Source of the DNA: a virus
Length of the DNA stretch: 64,000 nucleotides
Reading direction: 5' to 3' (one strand)
Virus record (IMG/VR): IMGVR_UViG_3300025466_001309
Span: 1 to 64,000 of that record
In this document: positions 7,798-15,893 of the stretch, in pieces
Layout of the letters: each line of letters starts with the position of its first letter
Numbering within the stretch: position 1 is the first letter of the stretch
The notes under the pieces: generated by a model
The model's input: the letters and a program-made list of their open reading frames with translations, nothing else
Told to the model about the DNA's origin: nothing
Databases searched by the model: none
Position numbers and translations under genes: made by a program

Positions 7798-8003
7798 CAT
7801 TCAACTCCGAAATGTTTCTTAATCAAATCAAATGCTTGTCCACGACTAACCATATCACGCAACATAGGTGCCAATGCTACTCCACATTCCCTAACAATCA
7901 ACTCGGCGAACTTTTCTTTATTGAAATTATCATAACTTACTCCCCACTTATGTTCTTCGATAGTAGTGGCTTGCTTAACAAGTTCTCGAATTCGTTCGTT
8001 CAT
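7797..8003 (-). CDS. MNERI-family small protein (copy 4)
   Basis: 68 residues with MNERIRELVKQA, KFAELIVRECGVA and KKHFGVE; it lacks the final Glu of the consensus because the stop comes one codon earlier, and the ATGATGA junction follows. Confidence 0.8.
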   Translation of the reverse strand: MNERIRELVKQATTIEEHKWGVSYDNFNKEKFAELIVRECGVALAPMLRDMVSRGQAFDLIKKHFGVE

Positions 8004-8218
8004 TCTTCAACTCCAAAATGTGCTCGAATATATTTGCTCACATAAGAATCCATGTCTGCTCGTTCTACTTGATCAGCAATATCACAACATTCTTTAACAA
8101 TCAACTCGGCGAACTTGTCCTTTAGTATTGATAACTGAGAATGGGTCAGTGTAGTCCAAGTTTCTGGTATAGATTGATCCATAGCCTGTCCAAATAGTTT
8201 ATTGATTCGTTCGTTCAT
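8000..8218 (-). CDS. MNERI-family small protein (copy 5)
   Basis: 72 residues with MNERINKLFGQAMD, KFAELIVKECCDIAD and AHFGVEE. Two adjacent Cys in the central motif. Joined directly to copy 4. Confidence 0.8.
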   Translation of the reverse strand: MNERINKLFGQAMDQSIPETWTTLTHSQLSILKDKFAELIVKECCDIADQVERADMDSYVSKYIRAHFGVEE

Positions 8219-8442
8219 ATAATTCTACCTAAACCTTCATAAATGAGTTGATCTAATTCATATTGATAGTCTAAACCATTTCTACGCTTATGATAAATAG
8301 TAACAAGTAATTCTGTAGTAATTGATCTATCAACAAGGCCAAGACCACGAATTTCCATTTCGTCTAAAATTTCCTCATCATCAAAGTCTGCTAAATCAAC
8401 ATCGATTTCGACTTCTTTATAAACAGTTTGATATCTAGTCAT
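8215..8442 (-). CDS. acidic hypothetical protein, 75 aa
   Basis: Begins MTRYQTVYKEVEIDVDLADFDDEEILDEME; strongly acidic, unrelated to the MNERI family although it sits inside the array. I recognise the VYKEVEVDVDLDDFDDEELIEE style from marine phage proteins of unknown role. ATGA overlaps at both ends. Confidence 0.65.
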   Translation of the reverse strand: MTRYQTVYKEVEIDVDLADFDDEEILDEMEIRGLGLVDRSITTELLVTIYHKRRNGLDYQYELDQLIYEGLGRII

Positions 8443-8672
8443 TCTTCAACTCCGAAATGTTGTTTAATCTTTGACACTGAATCTGCTTTTGCCTCGAACC
8501 ATTCATCTCTATATGAATCTTCTGGTCCACCAACTTGGATACATTCTTTTACAATCAACTCGGCGAACTTTTCAAACTGTTCAGGAGAAAAATCAATTGA
8601 ATTGCCATTCAATTCATCATTCCATCTTGTTGCACCAGTTTGTTCAGCAAGTGTATAGATTCGTTCGTTCAT
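8439..8672 (-). CDS. MNERI-family small protein (copy 6)
   Basis: 77 residues: MNERIYTLAEQTGA, KFAELIVKECIQVGG and KQHFGVEE. First member of the array in transcription order. Confidence 0.8.
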   Translation of the reverse strand: MNERIYTLAEQTGATRWNDELNGNSIDFSPEQFEKFAELIVKECIQVGGPEDSYRDEWFEAKADSVSKIKQHFGVEE

Positions 8673-8797
8673 TTTGCCATCTCTGAGGTCTGTGTTTTGA
8701 CACTCTCGACACCCTTGTCTAAGATGTGTGCAATACCACTGAAACCTGCTGTACTAACAACGATACCAAATATCATACCTATAATAAAATTAAACAT
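8669..8797 (-). CDS. single-helix membrane peptide, 42 aa
   Basis: MFNFIIGMIFGIVVSTAGFS followed by a soluble helix ending SEMAK. One N-terminal membrane segment with a Gly-x3-Gly pattern. I recall near-identical small proteins in T4-like marine phages. Overlaps the first MNERI gene by ATGA. Confidence 0.7.
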   Translation of the reverse strand: MFNFIIGMIFGIVVSTAGFSGIAHILDKGVESVKTQTSEMAK

Positions 8798-8812
8798 ACT
8801 ATGTGTCCTTTC

Positions 8813-10000
8813 TTACTTAAACACTTTTAATATTACAATATCTTCATTGAATCTACCATTGAGTTCTGTCTCAGTGGTTTTGACACTCTTGGTAAACCAA
8901 GTTTCAAATCGTTTTTGCGTATTTTGCTCTTTGAACTCTTTTAATTGTTCTGCAGGTTTACGCAGGGTCTTTTGCAGGCTTTTGGCAGTAAAGTTAGTTA
9001 GGCTTGTGCCTTTAACTCCAAAGCCTTCACTGGTTGTACTGACATAGTATCCAATCTTGCGATTCTTAGTATTGTAGACTACAACACCCTGTGCACGGAT
9101 CATCTGTGCAGGTGGCACACTGGTGATAGCCAACTTGTCATCGCTGACACGGAATTTAAGTTTCTTAACCAAATCCTCTGCAGGTTTGATTTTCTTGGCT
9201 CGTACTTTCTTAAGTACTTTGGCTTCTGCGGCAATCTGCTCACAGGCTGTGGCAATACTTTCATAAAATGCAATCAATTTGTTGACATTCTTACGAGTGT
9301 TATGCTTGTAACCTTCACGCAACTGTTCATCTGCTTGACCACTGGCCAGTTCCAACAACTCATCATAACCTTTCTGGAAAAAGGATTTGATATAGCGAGC
9401 CTGTGCGGCCTTGGCACCCTTGCCACGCAGGAGATTAACAACTTTGAATTCTTTGGGATCAAATGCTTCTGGATTCATGATCCAGCTGTCAATTGCCGCA
9501 TCTAACTCATCACTCATAGTCACAGCCTGTTCACGGATACGATCTTGAATAGTAACAATTTGTTCTGGTTGTTTGATCTTTACGGCTTCTGTGACTTCTT
9601 CTAGATCGTTAGCACCTGCAGCCAACACATTGGCAATTTCTGTGCGTAGCCACTCTACGGCACTACGGTCTTTGTTAAAACCTGGACGCACATCTGGCAT
9701 ACCCTTTAACAAACAACTAGCAATAGCACCCATGGTCAATCCAGCACGAGAATCTTTGGTTTTCTTAAATGCCGCAATGTCTTCTTTGGAATAGTCGTTA
9801 AGAGCCATCCAATCAATAACTTTGGGTTTGAGTTCTTTGCCACTGCTTTCCAAATTGTAATACTTCATAGCCTCACGGAATTTGGCCGCATACTGCTCAT
9901 CATTCAGTAAATCTAAGTTATCCCACTTTGGACTGTGATCTCGTTTGGCATAGGCTCTTGCGGCCTGTGCTTTAGAAACTTTGGTTGCTACTGCTGTCAT
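8813..10000 (-). CDS. conserved phage protein, 395 aa
   Basis: I choose the ATG at 10000 because AGGAGC stands five bases upstream. The protein is soluble, helical and rich in Lys and Ala, with a lysine cluster near the middle (AKVLKKVRAKKIK) and a C-terminal strand-rich domain. Its own promoter lies directly upstream, so it heads the long leftward operon. Layout is faintly rIIB-like (large cytosolic protein of a membrane-associated phage system), but I cannot defend that assignment. Product unknown. Confidence 0.6.
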   Translation of the reverse strand: MTAVATKVSKAQAARAYAKRDHSPKWDNLDLLNDEQYAAKFREAMKYYNLESSGKELKPKVIDWMALNDYSKEDIAAFKKTKDSRAGLTMGAIASCLLKGMPDVRPGFNKDRSAVEWLRTEIANVLAAGANDLEEVTEAVKIKQPEQIVTIQDRIREQAVTMSDELDAAIDSWIMNPEAFDPKEFKVVNLLRGKGAKAAQARYIKSFFQKGYDELLELASGQADEQLREGYKHNTRKNVNKLIAFYESIATACEQIAAEAKVLKKVRAKKIKPAEDLVKKLKFRVSDDKLAITSVPPAQMIRAQGVVVYNTKNRKIGYYVSTTSEGFGVKGTSLTNFTAKSLQKTLRKPAEQLKEFKEQNTQKRFETWFTKSVKTTETELNGRFNEDIVILKVFK

Positions 10001-10031
10001 TTTTGCTCCTATTGTGTTGTACAATAGTTAT

Positions 10032-10060
10032 ATTATACAGAGATTTGACCACCCTGTCAA
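10032..10060 (-). promoter_or_regulatory. perfect sigma70 promoter
   Basis: TTGACA (10055-10060), 17-base spacer, TATAAT (10032-10037), both boxes exact consensus on the minus strand. The -35 box overlaps the stop codon of the glutamine amidotransferase gene, so it re-initiates transcription inside the cluster for the 395-residue gene. Confidence 0.85.
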
Positions 10061-10614
10061 CAGTCGGTTTTACCAAAAAATCTCATTAATTCTGTGGGAA
10101 CCCATCCAGATTCTAACCGTTCTGGATGCCAGACTACTCCGGCTATGTTGTGATCTAGCCACGCTTCGCAATGCCCGTCTTCGTCAGTGGCTAGTATTTG
10201 GGCACTTTTGGGCAGTGTTTCAATATGAAAACGATGATAACTGTTGACTGGATAGTCGTGCCCGTGATATTGGACTTTGTGTTCGTTGTCTCTGTGCCCT
10301 TCTTTACGGCCCAAAGTTCCGCCTAAGAATTTGGTTAGCAGAAAACAGCCATGGCAAACACCTACAATTGGTTTATTCCGTTTCATCATAGCAATGGTCA
10401 TTCGGCGTTCAGTCTTACGCCTTATAAGCCTGTTGTCGCCACCTGTAATGATATATCCATCGACAGAATCAGCAAGTGCATCAAAGTCTTGGTCCAATCT
10501 ATTTGGAACAAACACAAGTTCATGTCCTTTGAGATACTCGTACCAAGCGGTTTCAATAGCATCATAGATGCCACCGTTTTTAGAAATAGTACGCTTGCTG
10601 AGTGCAATCTTCAT
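10057..10614 (-). CDS. class I glutamine amidotransferase / gamma-glutamyl hydrolase-like
   Basis: 185 residues with the GATase1 fold landmarks: ITGGDN (about 56-61), the nucleophile elbow GVCHGC (C87) and the catalytic pair in VWHPER (H163, E165). The family (peptidase C26) hydrolyses gamma-glutamyl amide bonds or passes ammonia to a partner. It is short for PuuD-type hydrolases (about 250) and has no obvious synthase partner next to it. Such stand-alone amidotransferases occur in sugar or nucleotide modification clusters. Substrate unknown. Confidence 0.8.
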   Translation of the reverse strand: MKIALSKRTISKNGGIYDAIETAWYEYLKGHELVFVPNRLDQDFDALADSVDGYIITGGDNRLIRRKTERRMTIAMMKRNKPIVGVCHGCFLLTKFLGGTLGRKEGHRDNEHKVQYHGHDYPVNSYHRFHIETLPKSAQILATDEDGHCEAWLDHNIAGVVWHPERLESGWVPTELMRFFGKTDC

Positions 10615-11177
10615 CTATCATCTTTCCATTCTATGGGAACCCAACCTAGTGCTTTAAGGTCTTCACGGATCTCTTCTGTGACTGCACCTTCTGGTACATA
10701 AGTACGCCCGTCTTCTTCCTTTTTTGGGACAGTTCCGTCTAAACCATATCCGGTATCTTGACCACCAATACCCGAACAGTACCAATCAATGTAATCACCC
10801 TTTTCACGCATATTGGCAACAATACCACCAGCACTACGCCAAGAGCACGACCAACGCTGGTCCTTTAGTATAGGCACGACATCCAATTTTTGAAACTGCA
10901 TATTACACATGGCCGCATACAAGTTTTGAGCATAGTTCTCATTGGCCTTGACTTTGTCGCAGATCCATTTAGTGCTACGGAGATCGTATTCCATATTGTC
11001 TTTTTGCCATTCTGGATCTACAATTTCTTCTGCTTCTTGTTCACGCCAAGTCTCATACATCTTGATGTACGCTGGATTGGGCAACTTGCCGTCTTTCTCA
11101 CAGCGTTTTACGTACCCTTCTTTTTGAAAGGTATAACGATCGGGGCTTGAAGAAACTTTTTTAGAATCATCTGTCAT
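10611..11177 (-). CDS. conserved phage hypothetical, 188 aa
   Basis: Soluble, charged and Trp/Cys-containing protein (CSWRSAGGIVANMREKGDYIDWYCSG in the middle), no recognised catalytic motif. The AGGIVANMR segment is reminiscent of other phage hypothetical proteins. ATGA overlap with the amidotransferase gene suggests joint expression. Confidence 0.6.
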   Translation of the reverse strand: MTDDSKKVSSSPDRYTFQKEGYVKRCEKDGKLPNPAYIKMYETWREQEAEEIVDPEWQKDNMEYDLRSTKWICDKVKANENYAQNLYAAMCNMQFQKLDVVPILKDQRWSCSWRSAGGIVANMREKGDYIDWYCSGIGGQDTGYGLDGTVPKKEEDGRTYVPEGAVTEEIREDLKALGWVPIEWKDDR

Positions 11178-11365
11178 TGCAAATAACCTCTATCCTTTTT
11201 TTCTAAGACGACATCTGTGGACATAGATAGAACTTTTTCAGGGTCACTGAACATCTCTTTGATGCTTTCTACAAGCTCGTCAAGTTCTTCTTGAGTGCCT
11301 TCAAAATCTTCAAAGCATCCAGGAGCAAATGTAACTTTAATTTTAGGAGTATTGGTCATGTCCAC
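11174..11365 (-). CDS. hypothetical protein, 63 aa
   Basis: Acidic protein with pattern ITFxPGxFEDFEGTQEELDELVESI, recognisable from marine phage genomes but of unknown function. Overlaps the previous gene by four bases and the 275-residue gene by ten. Confidence 0.65.
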   Translation of the reverse strand: MDMTNTPKIKVTFAPGCFEDFEGTQEELDELVESIKEMFSDPEKVLSMSTDVVLEKKDRGYLQ

Positions 11366-12183
11366 AGTGACTCACGAATTTTAATTAAACGAATCATCAT
11401 TTGTTCTTCTTCTTTAGCATGTGCCGCTTCAATTTTACGAAGTTCTTTATGGGCTAGGTCGCTGGCTTTACGAAGAGCTTTACTATCCTTAGTACCATCC
11501 CAACTTAACTTGCCACCATTTTGTAGTCGATTAAGTTCGCAATAAGCAGTCCAACCGCTGGCATCATATGGATCTGGACGATTAGGATAAATCTCTGTCC
11601 ACCAGTAATACAATGCTATGATCTCTTTGGCAGCCTTGGCTTGATGAGTAGGCTCTTCTATCTCACCTTCTTCAATAAAATCTTTGTTTGTAAGTGTACT
11701 AGCCCAGTCTAGATGTGCAAGACCAGCTTCACGACACCGCCAAGTTCTTAATCGTAACCATCCACTACGCCACCATGGCACTGCATATTTTTTACGAGCT
11801 TCACTATCCCACATTACATGATGCCATGCTGTTTCTACTTCTACAAAATCCACCAACTCATTAAAAAGGCAAGGAAGGAAACGATTGCCAACATCAGCCC
11901 AAGATCCTGGTTTAATGTCCTTAGGGTGAGCAGTGAGACTGTGAGAGCGAGATATCCAACGATTATTAATATAATATCTAATGTCATTTAGACAATCCAC
12001 AGGGTAATATAAAAAACCTTGAATAGCATCCAATGCTTCTTCAGCTAACCAATAACGGAAACTGTGACGCATCTTAGCTGAGGTATGCCATTCATTCCAT
12101 TCTTCACTAGTAGCCGCACTGAGTTTTTCTGTGCCTCTCAGCCAGTCTGCAAATTTTGTACAACTCCAGTATGTTGATCTCAT
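11356..12183 (-). CDS. conserved phage protein (MRSTYWSCTKFADWLRG type), 275 aa
   Basis: Start taken at the ATG at 12183; the four residues before it would need a TTG start. The opening MRSTYWSCTKFADWLRGT and the internal FRYWLAEEALDAIQ, YYINNRW and HALT-like motifs match a large family of marine phage proteins I know by pattern. Trp- and Tyr-rich, probably compact, function unknown. The C-terminal 60 residues are a charged helix. Confidence 0.75.
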   Translation of the reverse strand: MRSTYWSCTKFADWLRGTEKLSAATSEEWNEWHTSAKMRHSFRYWLAEEALDAIQGFLYYPVDCLNDIRYYINNRWISRSHSLTAHPKDIKPGSWADVGNRFLPCLFNELVDFVEVETAWHHVMWDSEARKKYAVPWWRSGWLRLRTWRCREAGLAHLDWASTLTNKDFIEEGEIEEPTHQAKAAKEIIALYYWWTEIYPNRPDPYDASGWTAYCELNRLQNGGKLSWDGTKDSKALRKASDLAHKELRKIEAAHAKEEEQMMIRLIKIRESLWT

Positions 12184-12184
12184 T

Positions 12185-12547
12185 TTATTTTCCAATAAAC
12201 GGTGTTAGATTGGGTGGTACCCACCCCAACGGTTTTAAAACTTTCCCATCTTCACGCTTGCGAACCTTGCCAGTTTCCTTATCAATCTTAGCAAAGTTAG
12301 TCTGCATAACTTCTTTCCAAGCACCTTCTGCATCGTAACCTGCTGAATGGATAGCACCAATAGTAACAACTAGTATATCAATTAGGGCATCTAACTGTTC
12401 AACAGAATCCTCAGCCAATGTAGCTTCGAGCAACTCTTGATGCTCTTCGTTGATGAGTTTGATATACATAGCATATTGTTTTTCATCGCCGTCGACGCTT
12501 TGGTCACAAGCCCGCATAAATTTTTCCATATCTCTAAACACATTCAT
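12185..12547 (-). CDS. MazG-like nucleotide pyrophosphohydrolase
   Basis: 120 residues with the all-alpha NTP-pyrophosphatase pattern: EEHQELLEA (about 34-42) and DALIDILVVTIGA (about 53-65) provide the EExxE and DxxxD metal-binding residues. The family hydrolyses non-canonical or alarmone nucleotides, and phage copies are thought to alter host nucleotide signalling. The C-terminal LKPLGWVPPNL tail is typical of the phage subgroup. It overlaps nothing but is one base away from the next gene. Confidence 0.82.
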   Translation of the reverse strand: MNVFRDMEKFMRACDQSVDGDEKQYAMYIKLINEEHQELLEATLAEDSVEQLDALIDILVVTIGAIHSAGYDAEGAWKEVMQTNFAKIDKETGKVRKREDGKVLKPLGWVPPNLTPFIGK

Positions 12548-12548
12548 A

Positions 12549-12728
12549 TTAGTCTACCAATGTTAATTGTTTCTCGTTGTAGATATGTAGTGCACCTGCA
12601 ATTTCTGGTACTGTACATTCTACAACAAGTCTACGCTCACCTGATAAGGTGTCAAATACTGCTACAACAATACCCGGCCATTTGTAGCCACTAGTCTTTT
12701 CTACTTTGTCACCAATTTTAAATTCCAT
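12549..12728 (-). CDS. small beta-barrel-like protein, 59 aa
   Basis: 59 residues starting MEFKIGDKVEKTSGYKWPGI and ending ALHIYNEKQL. The pattern of a GD(K/R)V..GY.WPG.VV.VF strand, VVEC, and LHIY.E.QL fits a family of small SH3-like or plasmid R67-DHFR-like barrel proteins that I recall as common in phages and alphaproteobacteria. No enzyme activity can be claimed. Confidence 0.75.
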   Translation of the reverse strand: MEFKIGDKVEKTSGYKWPGIVVAVFDTLSGERRLVVECTVPEIAGALHIYNEKQLTLVD

Positions 12729-12729
12729 A

Positions 12730-12963
12730 TTATCCTCTTCCTGTTTTTGTTTTACTTATGGTAGGTCCGTCGCTGATAAAATCAATACCGGCCATTTTGC
12801 CTTCGTACATTTTGCCATTCCATATCATGGGAAGTTTAACACTTTTATTTAATACCACTGTAAGGCTACGACCTTCATTAAAATCAAATACTTCGGCTTC
12901 TACGGTCTTAGAAGTCTTTTCTTGTTTTACTATACACTTATCGCTATGTCGTGTCACTTCCAT
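12730..12963 (-). CDS. small phage protein, 77 aa
   Basis: Beta-rich protein with LTVVLNKSVKLPMIWNGKMYEGKMAGIDFIS; the VxLNxSVKLxLxWNGKxYEGxxAGxDFxS pattern is familiar from phage hypothetical proteins. One base separates it from the 59-residue gene. Function unknown. Confidence 0.7.
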   Translation of the reverse strand: MEVTRHSDKCIVKQEKTSKTVEAEVFDFNEGRSLTVVLNKSVKLPMIWNGKMYEGKMAGIDFISDGPTISKTKTGRG

Positions 12964-13252
12964 TTGGATTACCCCATCTTAAATAAAATTCTGCAAGTTT
13001 TTTACTGTCTAATTCTGCCATTATCACGTAGGTCAAACCAAAGTCAAACATGGAATTATAGCGATGCCATTCGGGTTGGCTAACCGCATTTTCCATAACA
13101 AACTTACCTTGATCACTATTTTGCCACTGCCATATTGGTTCCGCTACATACAGATCTGGATCTTCTACATCACCCATTCTAATCCTATGCACAACAACTT
13201 TGTGAATTGTTTTCACGGAATCATCTTCAACTGTATATCTTACTGCGGCCAT
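12944..13252 (-). CDS. FYLRWG-type small phage protein, 102 aa
   Basis: 102 residues with a beta-rich body and the C-terminal motif LAEFYLRWGNPNG. It belongs to the loose family of small phage proteins that end in F(L/Y)L(R/K)W(G/A), several of which occur again at 54.7-57.7 kb. Overlaps its neighbours by 20 and 13 bases. Confidence 0.65.
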   Translation of the reverse strand: MAAVRYTVEDDSVKTIHKVVVHRIRMGDVEDPDLYVAEPIWQWQNSDQGKFVMENAVSQPEWHRYNSMFDFGLTYVIMAELDSKKLAEFYLRWGNPNGSDTT

Positions 13253-13584
13253 ACTATATTATACAACGTAATAAACTTTTCAGCATCTCGTTTGGAGGAA
13301 AATTGCCACATGTCCCAAGCCATTCTTTTAACTTTAGGCCAGGATTCTAATTGCTCAGTGGCCCAAATTACATGTGTATCTAATTGGGAGCTCCTAAAGA
13401 TCATAGGAGGATTATTATCTACGTTCCAAACTTCTACCAATTGTATTTGCCAACCTCGTCCCTTGCGAGTTAATTCTGGCATGACTTTTGAACCAGCTGC
13501 CATAATTCCAGTTAGTTGATCAATGTCGGGATGTATTGTTTCTATTGCTGAACGCCAAATATTAAATTCAGGATTGTGGCTCAC
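13240..13584 (-). CDS. hypothetical protein, 114 aa
   Basis: 114 residues; strand-rich centre (GWQIQLVEVWNVDNNPPMIFRSS) and an Asp/Ala helix near the end (KRDAEKFITLYNI). May be a divergent relative of the preceding FYLRWG-type proteins because of the same fold order and position. Function unknown. Confidence 0.6.
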   Translation of the reverse strand: MSHNPEFNIWRSAIETIHPDIDQLTGIMAAGSKVMPELTRKGRGWQIQLVEVWNVDNNPPMIFRSSQLDTHVIWATEQLESWPKVKRMAWDMWQFSSKRDAEKFITLYNIVWPQ

Positions 13585-14041
13585 GTTTTTTCTTTCTGGA
13601 AAAGTTTCTACGCCTGGTAGGTTTATTTTCCTTGATGATCAACGGACCATGTACGCCTGCTTTTTTACTATTTTCCAGTGCGGCATGAATTTGTTCTGGA
13701 GTAGGATCTGGTTCATCGTCATAGTGATTATCGTCATCAAGATTCAGGCCTAGTTGACTTAATTTTTTATCTACGGCATCCATGTTCTCTTTTGAGATCT
13801 CATTTCTAAATGAACCAACTGGCCCTCTACTATCTTGACTGATATTGTGCCATGTGCGTATCTCTAATAGAGGTTCAATTTCGTTTGGAATAGCAATAAC
13901 ATAGTGAGGTTCATCGTTATATCCAGCATGTTCTAGAGTAAAACTATGTATAACTTCACCGCGAATTAATTTATTATTTAATCTTGCAATTCCGTATACC
14001 CAAACGGCATCCCCAATGTTGTATTCTTTTTTAACTTTCAT
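13568..14041 (-). CDS. hypothetical protein, 157 aa
   Basis: The N-terminal 95 residues form a beta-rich domain beginning YNIGDAVWVYGIARLNNKLIRGEVIHSF, suggestive of a small barrel; the rest is acidic then ends in a strongly basic RRRNFSRKKKR tail that could bind nucleic acid. No named family. Confidence 0.6.
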   Translation of the reverse strand: MKVKKEYNIGDAVWVYGIARLNNKLIRGEVIHSFTLEHAGYNDEPHYVIAIPNEIEPLLEIRTWHNISQDSRGPVGSFRNEISKENMDAVDKKLSQLGLNLDDDNHYDDEPDPTPEQIHAALENSKKAGVHGPLIIKENKPTRRRNFSRKKKREPQS

Positions 14042-14049
14042 AATTTATA

Positions 14050-14277
14050 TCAAGCCTGAGCTTGCTCTTTAGTTTGGGTTTCCAATAAGTCTTTGACAAA
14101 CTTAATTGCTTTACGATCAGAGTCATAAACATACTCTTGGTCTTCATCTTCGTCGGTACGCAGGGTTACTATAACACCATTACGTACTTTACGAATTTCT
14201 ATGCTTTCAAACAACATGGGGAACCTTTCAGGGTTATTTTGGCACTGATAGATTGTAGTTAAAGTGGAAAATTCCAA
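14050..14277 (-). CDS. hypothetical protein, 75 aa
   Basis: Small beta-rich protein (MEFSTLTTIYQCQNN...). It overlaps the glycosyltransferase gene upstream by 44 bases, so translation is probably coupled. No recognised domain. Confidence 0.55.
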   Translation of the reverse strand: MEFSTLTTIYQCQNNPERFPMLFESIEIRKVRNGVIVTLRTDEDEDQEYVYDSDRKAIKFVKDLLETQTKEQAQA

Positions 14278-14959
14278 TATGCGCTACTTCTCTGCTCAGT
14301 TCTTGATCACACCAAATCTCATATCCAGCTTTTTGAGCTTGCTGACAGAAGAAAATATCTTCACCAATTTCGAGATTGAGTTCCGGAACATACTCTTGAA
14401 GATAGTGAGGGTGTGGAATTTTTTCATATACTTCACGTTTGCACAAGACCAGGCCATGTGGTAGGACATCAATCAATTCCATTGCTGGTGAATTATCTGT
14501 GGTATGGAATTCTACAAATGTTCCTGGCTTACCACTCATACCAGTAAAGTTAGGATTTGGAAAACGGCGTCTACGATAATTAGCACCGACAATATCTTTA
14601 TTGCGAGCCAACAATCTTACTGGAGCATCAATAGGAAATTTCATATCACTGTCGACCCAGAAGATGTAATCAAAGTCACTCTTAAGGAAAATGTCAACTA
14701 AATTACGTCTTGCAATAGTGATCACTGATCCGATATTGAATGCACAATTGATCTTGATACCATTGGCTACCATGTTAGCGGCAGCCATGGCCAAATGCTG
14801 TGCAAATTCTGCATTGACCATTTCCATTGCTGGGACAGCAATCATAATGCTAGGGCGTTTGCCTCCTGCTTGTGGTTGGGAAGGAGTAGTGGCTGCTCGT
14901 TGAGTAGCGGCTGCTACAGCCTGGCGATTTGGAATATTAAGTTTACCTTTGTTTTTCAT
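14234..14959 (-). CDS. GT-A fold glycosyltransferase-like protein
   Basis: 241 residues. After a low-complexity Ala/Gln/Thr linker (about 12-33) a nucleotide-sugar-binding fold begins with SIMIAVPAMEMVNAEFA; the metal-binding DxD-like element is FWVDSDMKF (about 107-115), followed by RRRRFPNPNFTG and a C-terminal EDIFFCQQAQKAGYEIWCD, a layout I know from phage glycosyltransferases (some in DNA or virion modification). It has a dedicated promoter. Donor and acceptor unknown. Confidence 0.75.
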   Translation of the reverse strand: MKNKGKLNIPNRQAVAAATQRAATTPSQPQAGGKRPSIMIAVPAMEMVNAEFAQHLAMAAANMVANGIKINCAFNIGSVITIARRNLVDIFLKSDFDYIFWVDSDMKFPIDAPVRLLARNKDIVGANYRRRRFPNPNFTGMSGKPGTFVEFHTTDNSPAMELIDVLPHGLVLCKREVYEKIPHPHYLQEYVPELNLEIGEDIFFCQQAQKAGYEIWCDQELSREVAHIGIFHFNYNLSVPK

Positions 14960-14978
14960 TTTTATCCTTAGATGTTTT

Positions 14979-15007
14979 ATTATAGCAGAACACTTGATTC
15001 AAGTCAA
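14979..15007 (-). promoter_or_regulatory. sigma70-type promoter for the GT-A gene
   Basis: TTGACT (15002-15007), 17-base spacer, TATAAT (14979-14984) on the minus strand, 20 bases before the start codon of the gene at 14234-14959. Confidence 0.8.
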
Positions 15008-15030
15008 TGGTCAATATGCTCAATTCTTCT

Positions 15031-15852
15031 TTACCTTGGTGCAAACTCTTGTTGCAATTTAATATTATCAAAAAACTCTTTCTTCGTATTGCCATCTGTA
15101 TTGAAGGCTCCTTTAAGTACGGTAGTTTGCGTTAGACTAGAGTGTGCCATAATTCCCCTATTCTCACAACATCCGTGAGTCATTTGAATATAAACTCCTA
15201 GATCTGTTGCCCCTGTGGCCTTGCCTATTTCTTTAGCAATGTCATTACAAAGTTCCTCCTGGAGAGTACCTCGTCTGGCACACCATTGGGCAATTCTGGA
15301 ATACTTTGAGAGTCCGATGAGTTTCTGTGCGGCAATAATACCAATATAAGCAACACCAGATACGGGTTGGTGATGATGGCTACACATACTGCGAAGCTCA
15401 CTGCGAACAACCAACATACCTTCGTAGCGGTCCTCCGAGTCATTTGGAAACGCTGTTGCGTCTGGGGCTGGGTCATATCTTCCACTCATTACCTCATTAA
15501 TGTACATTTTTGCTAATCTACGAGCAGTACCTTTACTACTAGGATCAGTTTCTCTATCAATCAATAGTGCATCTAATACTTTTTCAAATGCTTCTGTTGC
15601 ATTATTAATCAATTCTTCTTTATTATTTTCGCTTAGATATTCGCTAACATTATCGTTAGCCCAGAATCTTTTACCATCACGCTTCATTTTAAAACGAATT
15701 ACGTTTGCTAGACTTGATTCTTCATAGCCTTTGTCTGACATATCAGCACCAGCTTTTAGGTAAACAGTTTTTGTAATAGGAACATATTCGTCCTTGACAA
15801 ATTCCGCAGGTTCAGCTTTTTCATCTTCAATAAATTTTTCAGTTGTTTTCAA
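15031..15852 (-). CDS. folE: GTP cyclohydrolase I
   Basis: The enzyme converts GTP to 7,8-dihydroneopterin triphosphate, first step of folate and of preQ0/queuosine synthesis. The C-terminal 200 residues contain the zinc-ligand motif MCSHHHQPVSG, the YSRIAQWCARRGTLQEEL segment and THGCCENRG (second zinc Cys), all diagnostic. At 273 residues it is about 70 longer than the usual enzyme; the extension is N-terminal, charged, and of unknown role. With QueD at 0.9 kb it suggests 7-deazaguanine production for phage DNA or tRNA. Own promoter upstream. Confidence 0.96.
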   Translation of the reverse strand: MKTTEKFIEDEKAEPAEFVKDEYVPITKTVYLKAGADMSDKGYEESSLANVIRFKMKRDGKRFWANDNVSEYLSENNKEELINNATEAFEKVLDALLIDRETDPSSKGTARRLAKMYINEVMSGRYDPAPDATAFPNDSEDRYEGMLVVRSELRSMCSHHHQPVSGVAYIGIIAAQKLIGLSKYSRIAQWCARRGTLQEELCNDIAKEIGKATGATDLGVYIQMTHGCCENRGIMAHSSLTQTTVLKGAFNTDGNTKKEFFDNIKLQQEFAPR

Positions 15853-15893
15853 TTTTTTATTCTCCGAGTTTATGACGTGGATGTCATTTGTTT

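Larger units (their letters stand above)
6598..8672 (-). repeat. tandem array of MNERI...HFGVEE paralogs
   Basis: Six genes (6598-6849, 7028-7312, 7309-7515, 7797-8003, 8000-8218, 8439-8672) encode proteins that begin MNERI, carry a central KFAELIVREC-like segment and end HFGVE or HFGVEE. A seventh gene (6846-7031) shares only the ends. Adjacent units are joined by the same GAAGAATGAACGAAC-type junction, in which the stop of one gene overlaps the ATG of the next. The middles diverge strongly while the ends stay near-identical at DNA level. Confidence 0.9.

Noticed and set aside
8640-9047. 135-residue plus-strand frame
   Set aside because: Runs antisense across the 42- and 395-residue genes, both supported by ribosome sites; low-complexity hydrophobic translation.
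13568-13700. CRISPR array or direct repeats in the small-gene block
   Set aside because: No regularly spaced repeats found anywhere in the window; repeated GATCAA-like strings are due to codon use and to the MNERI array.
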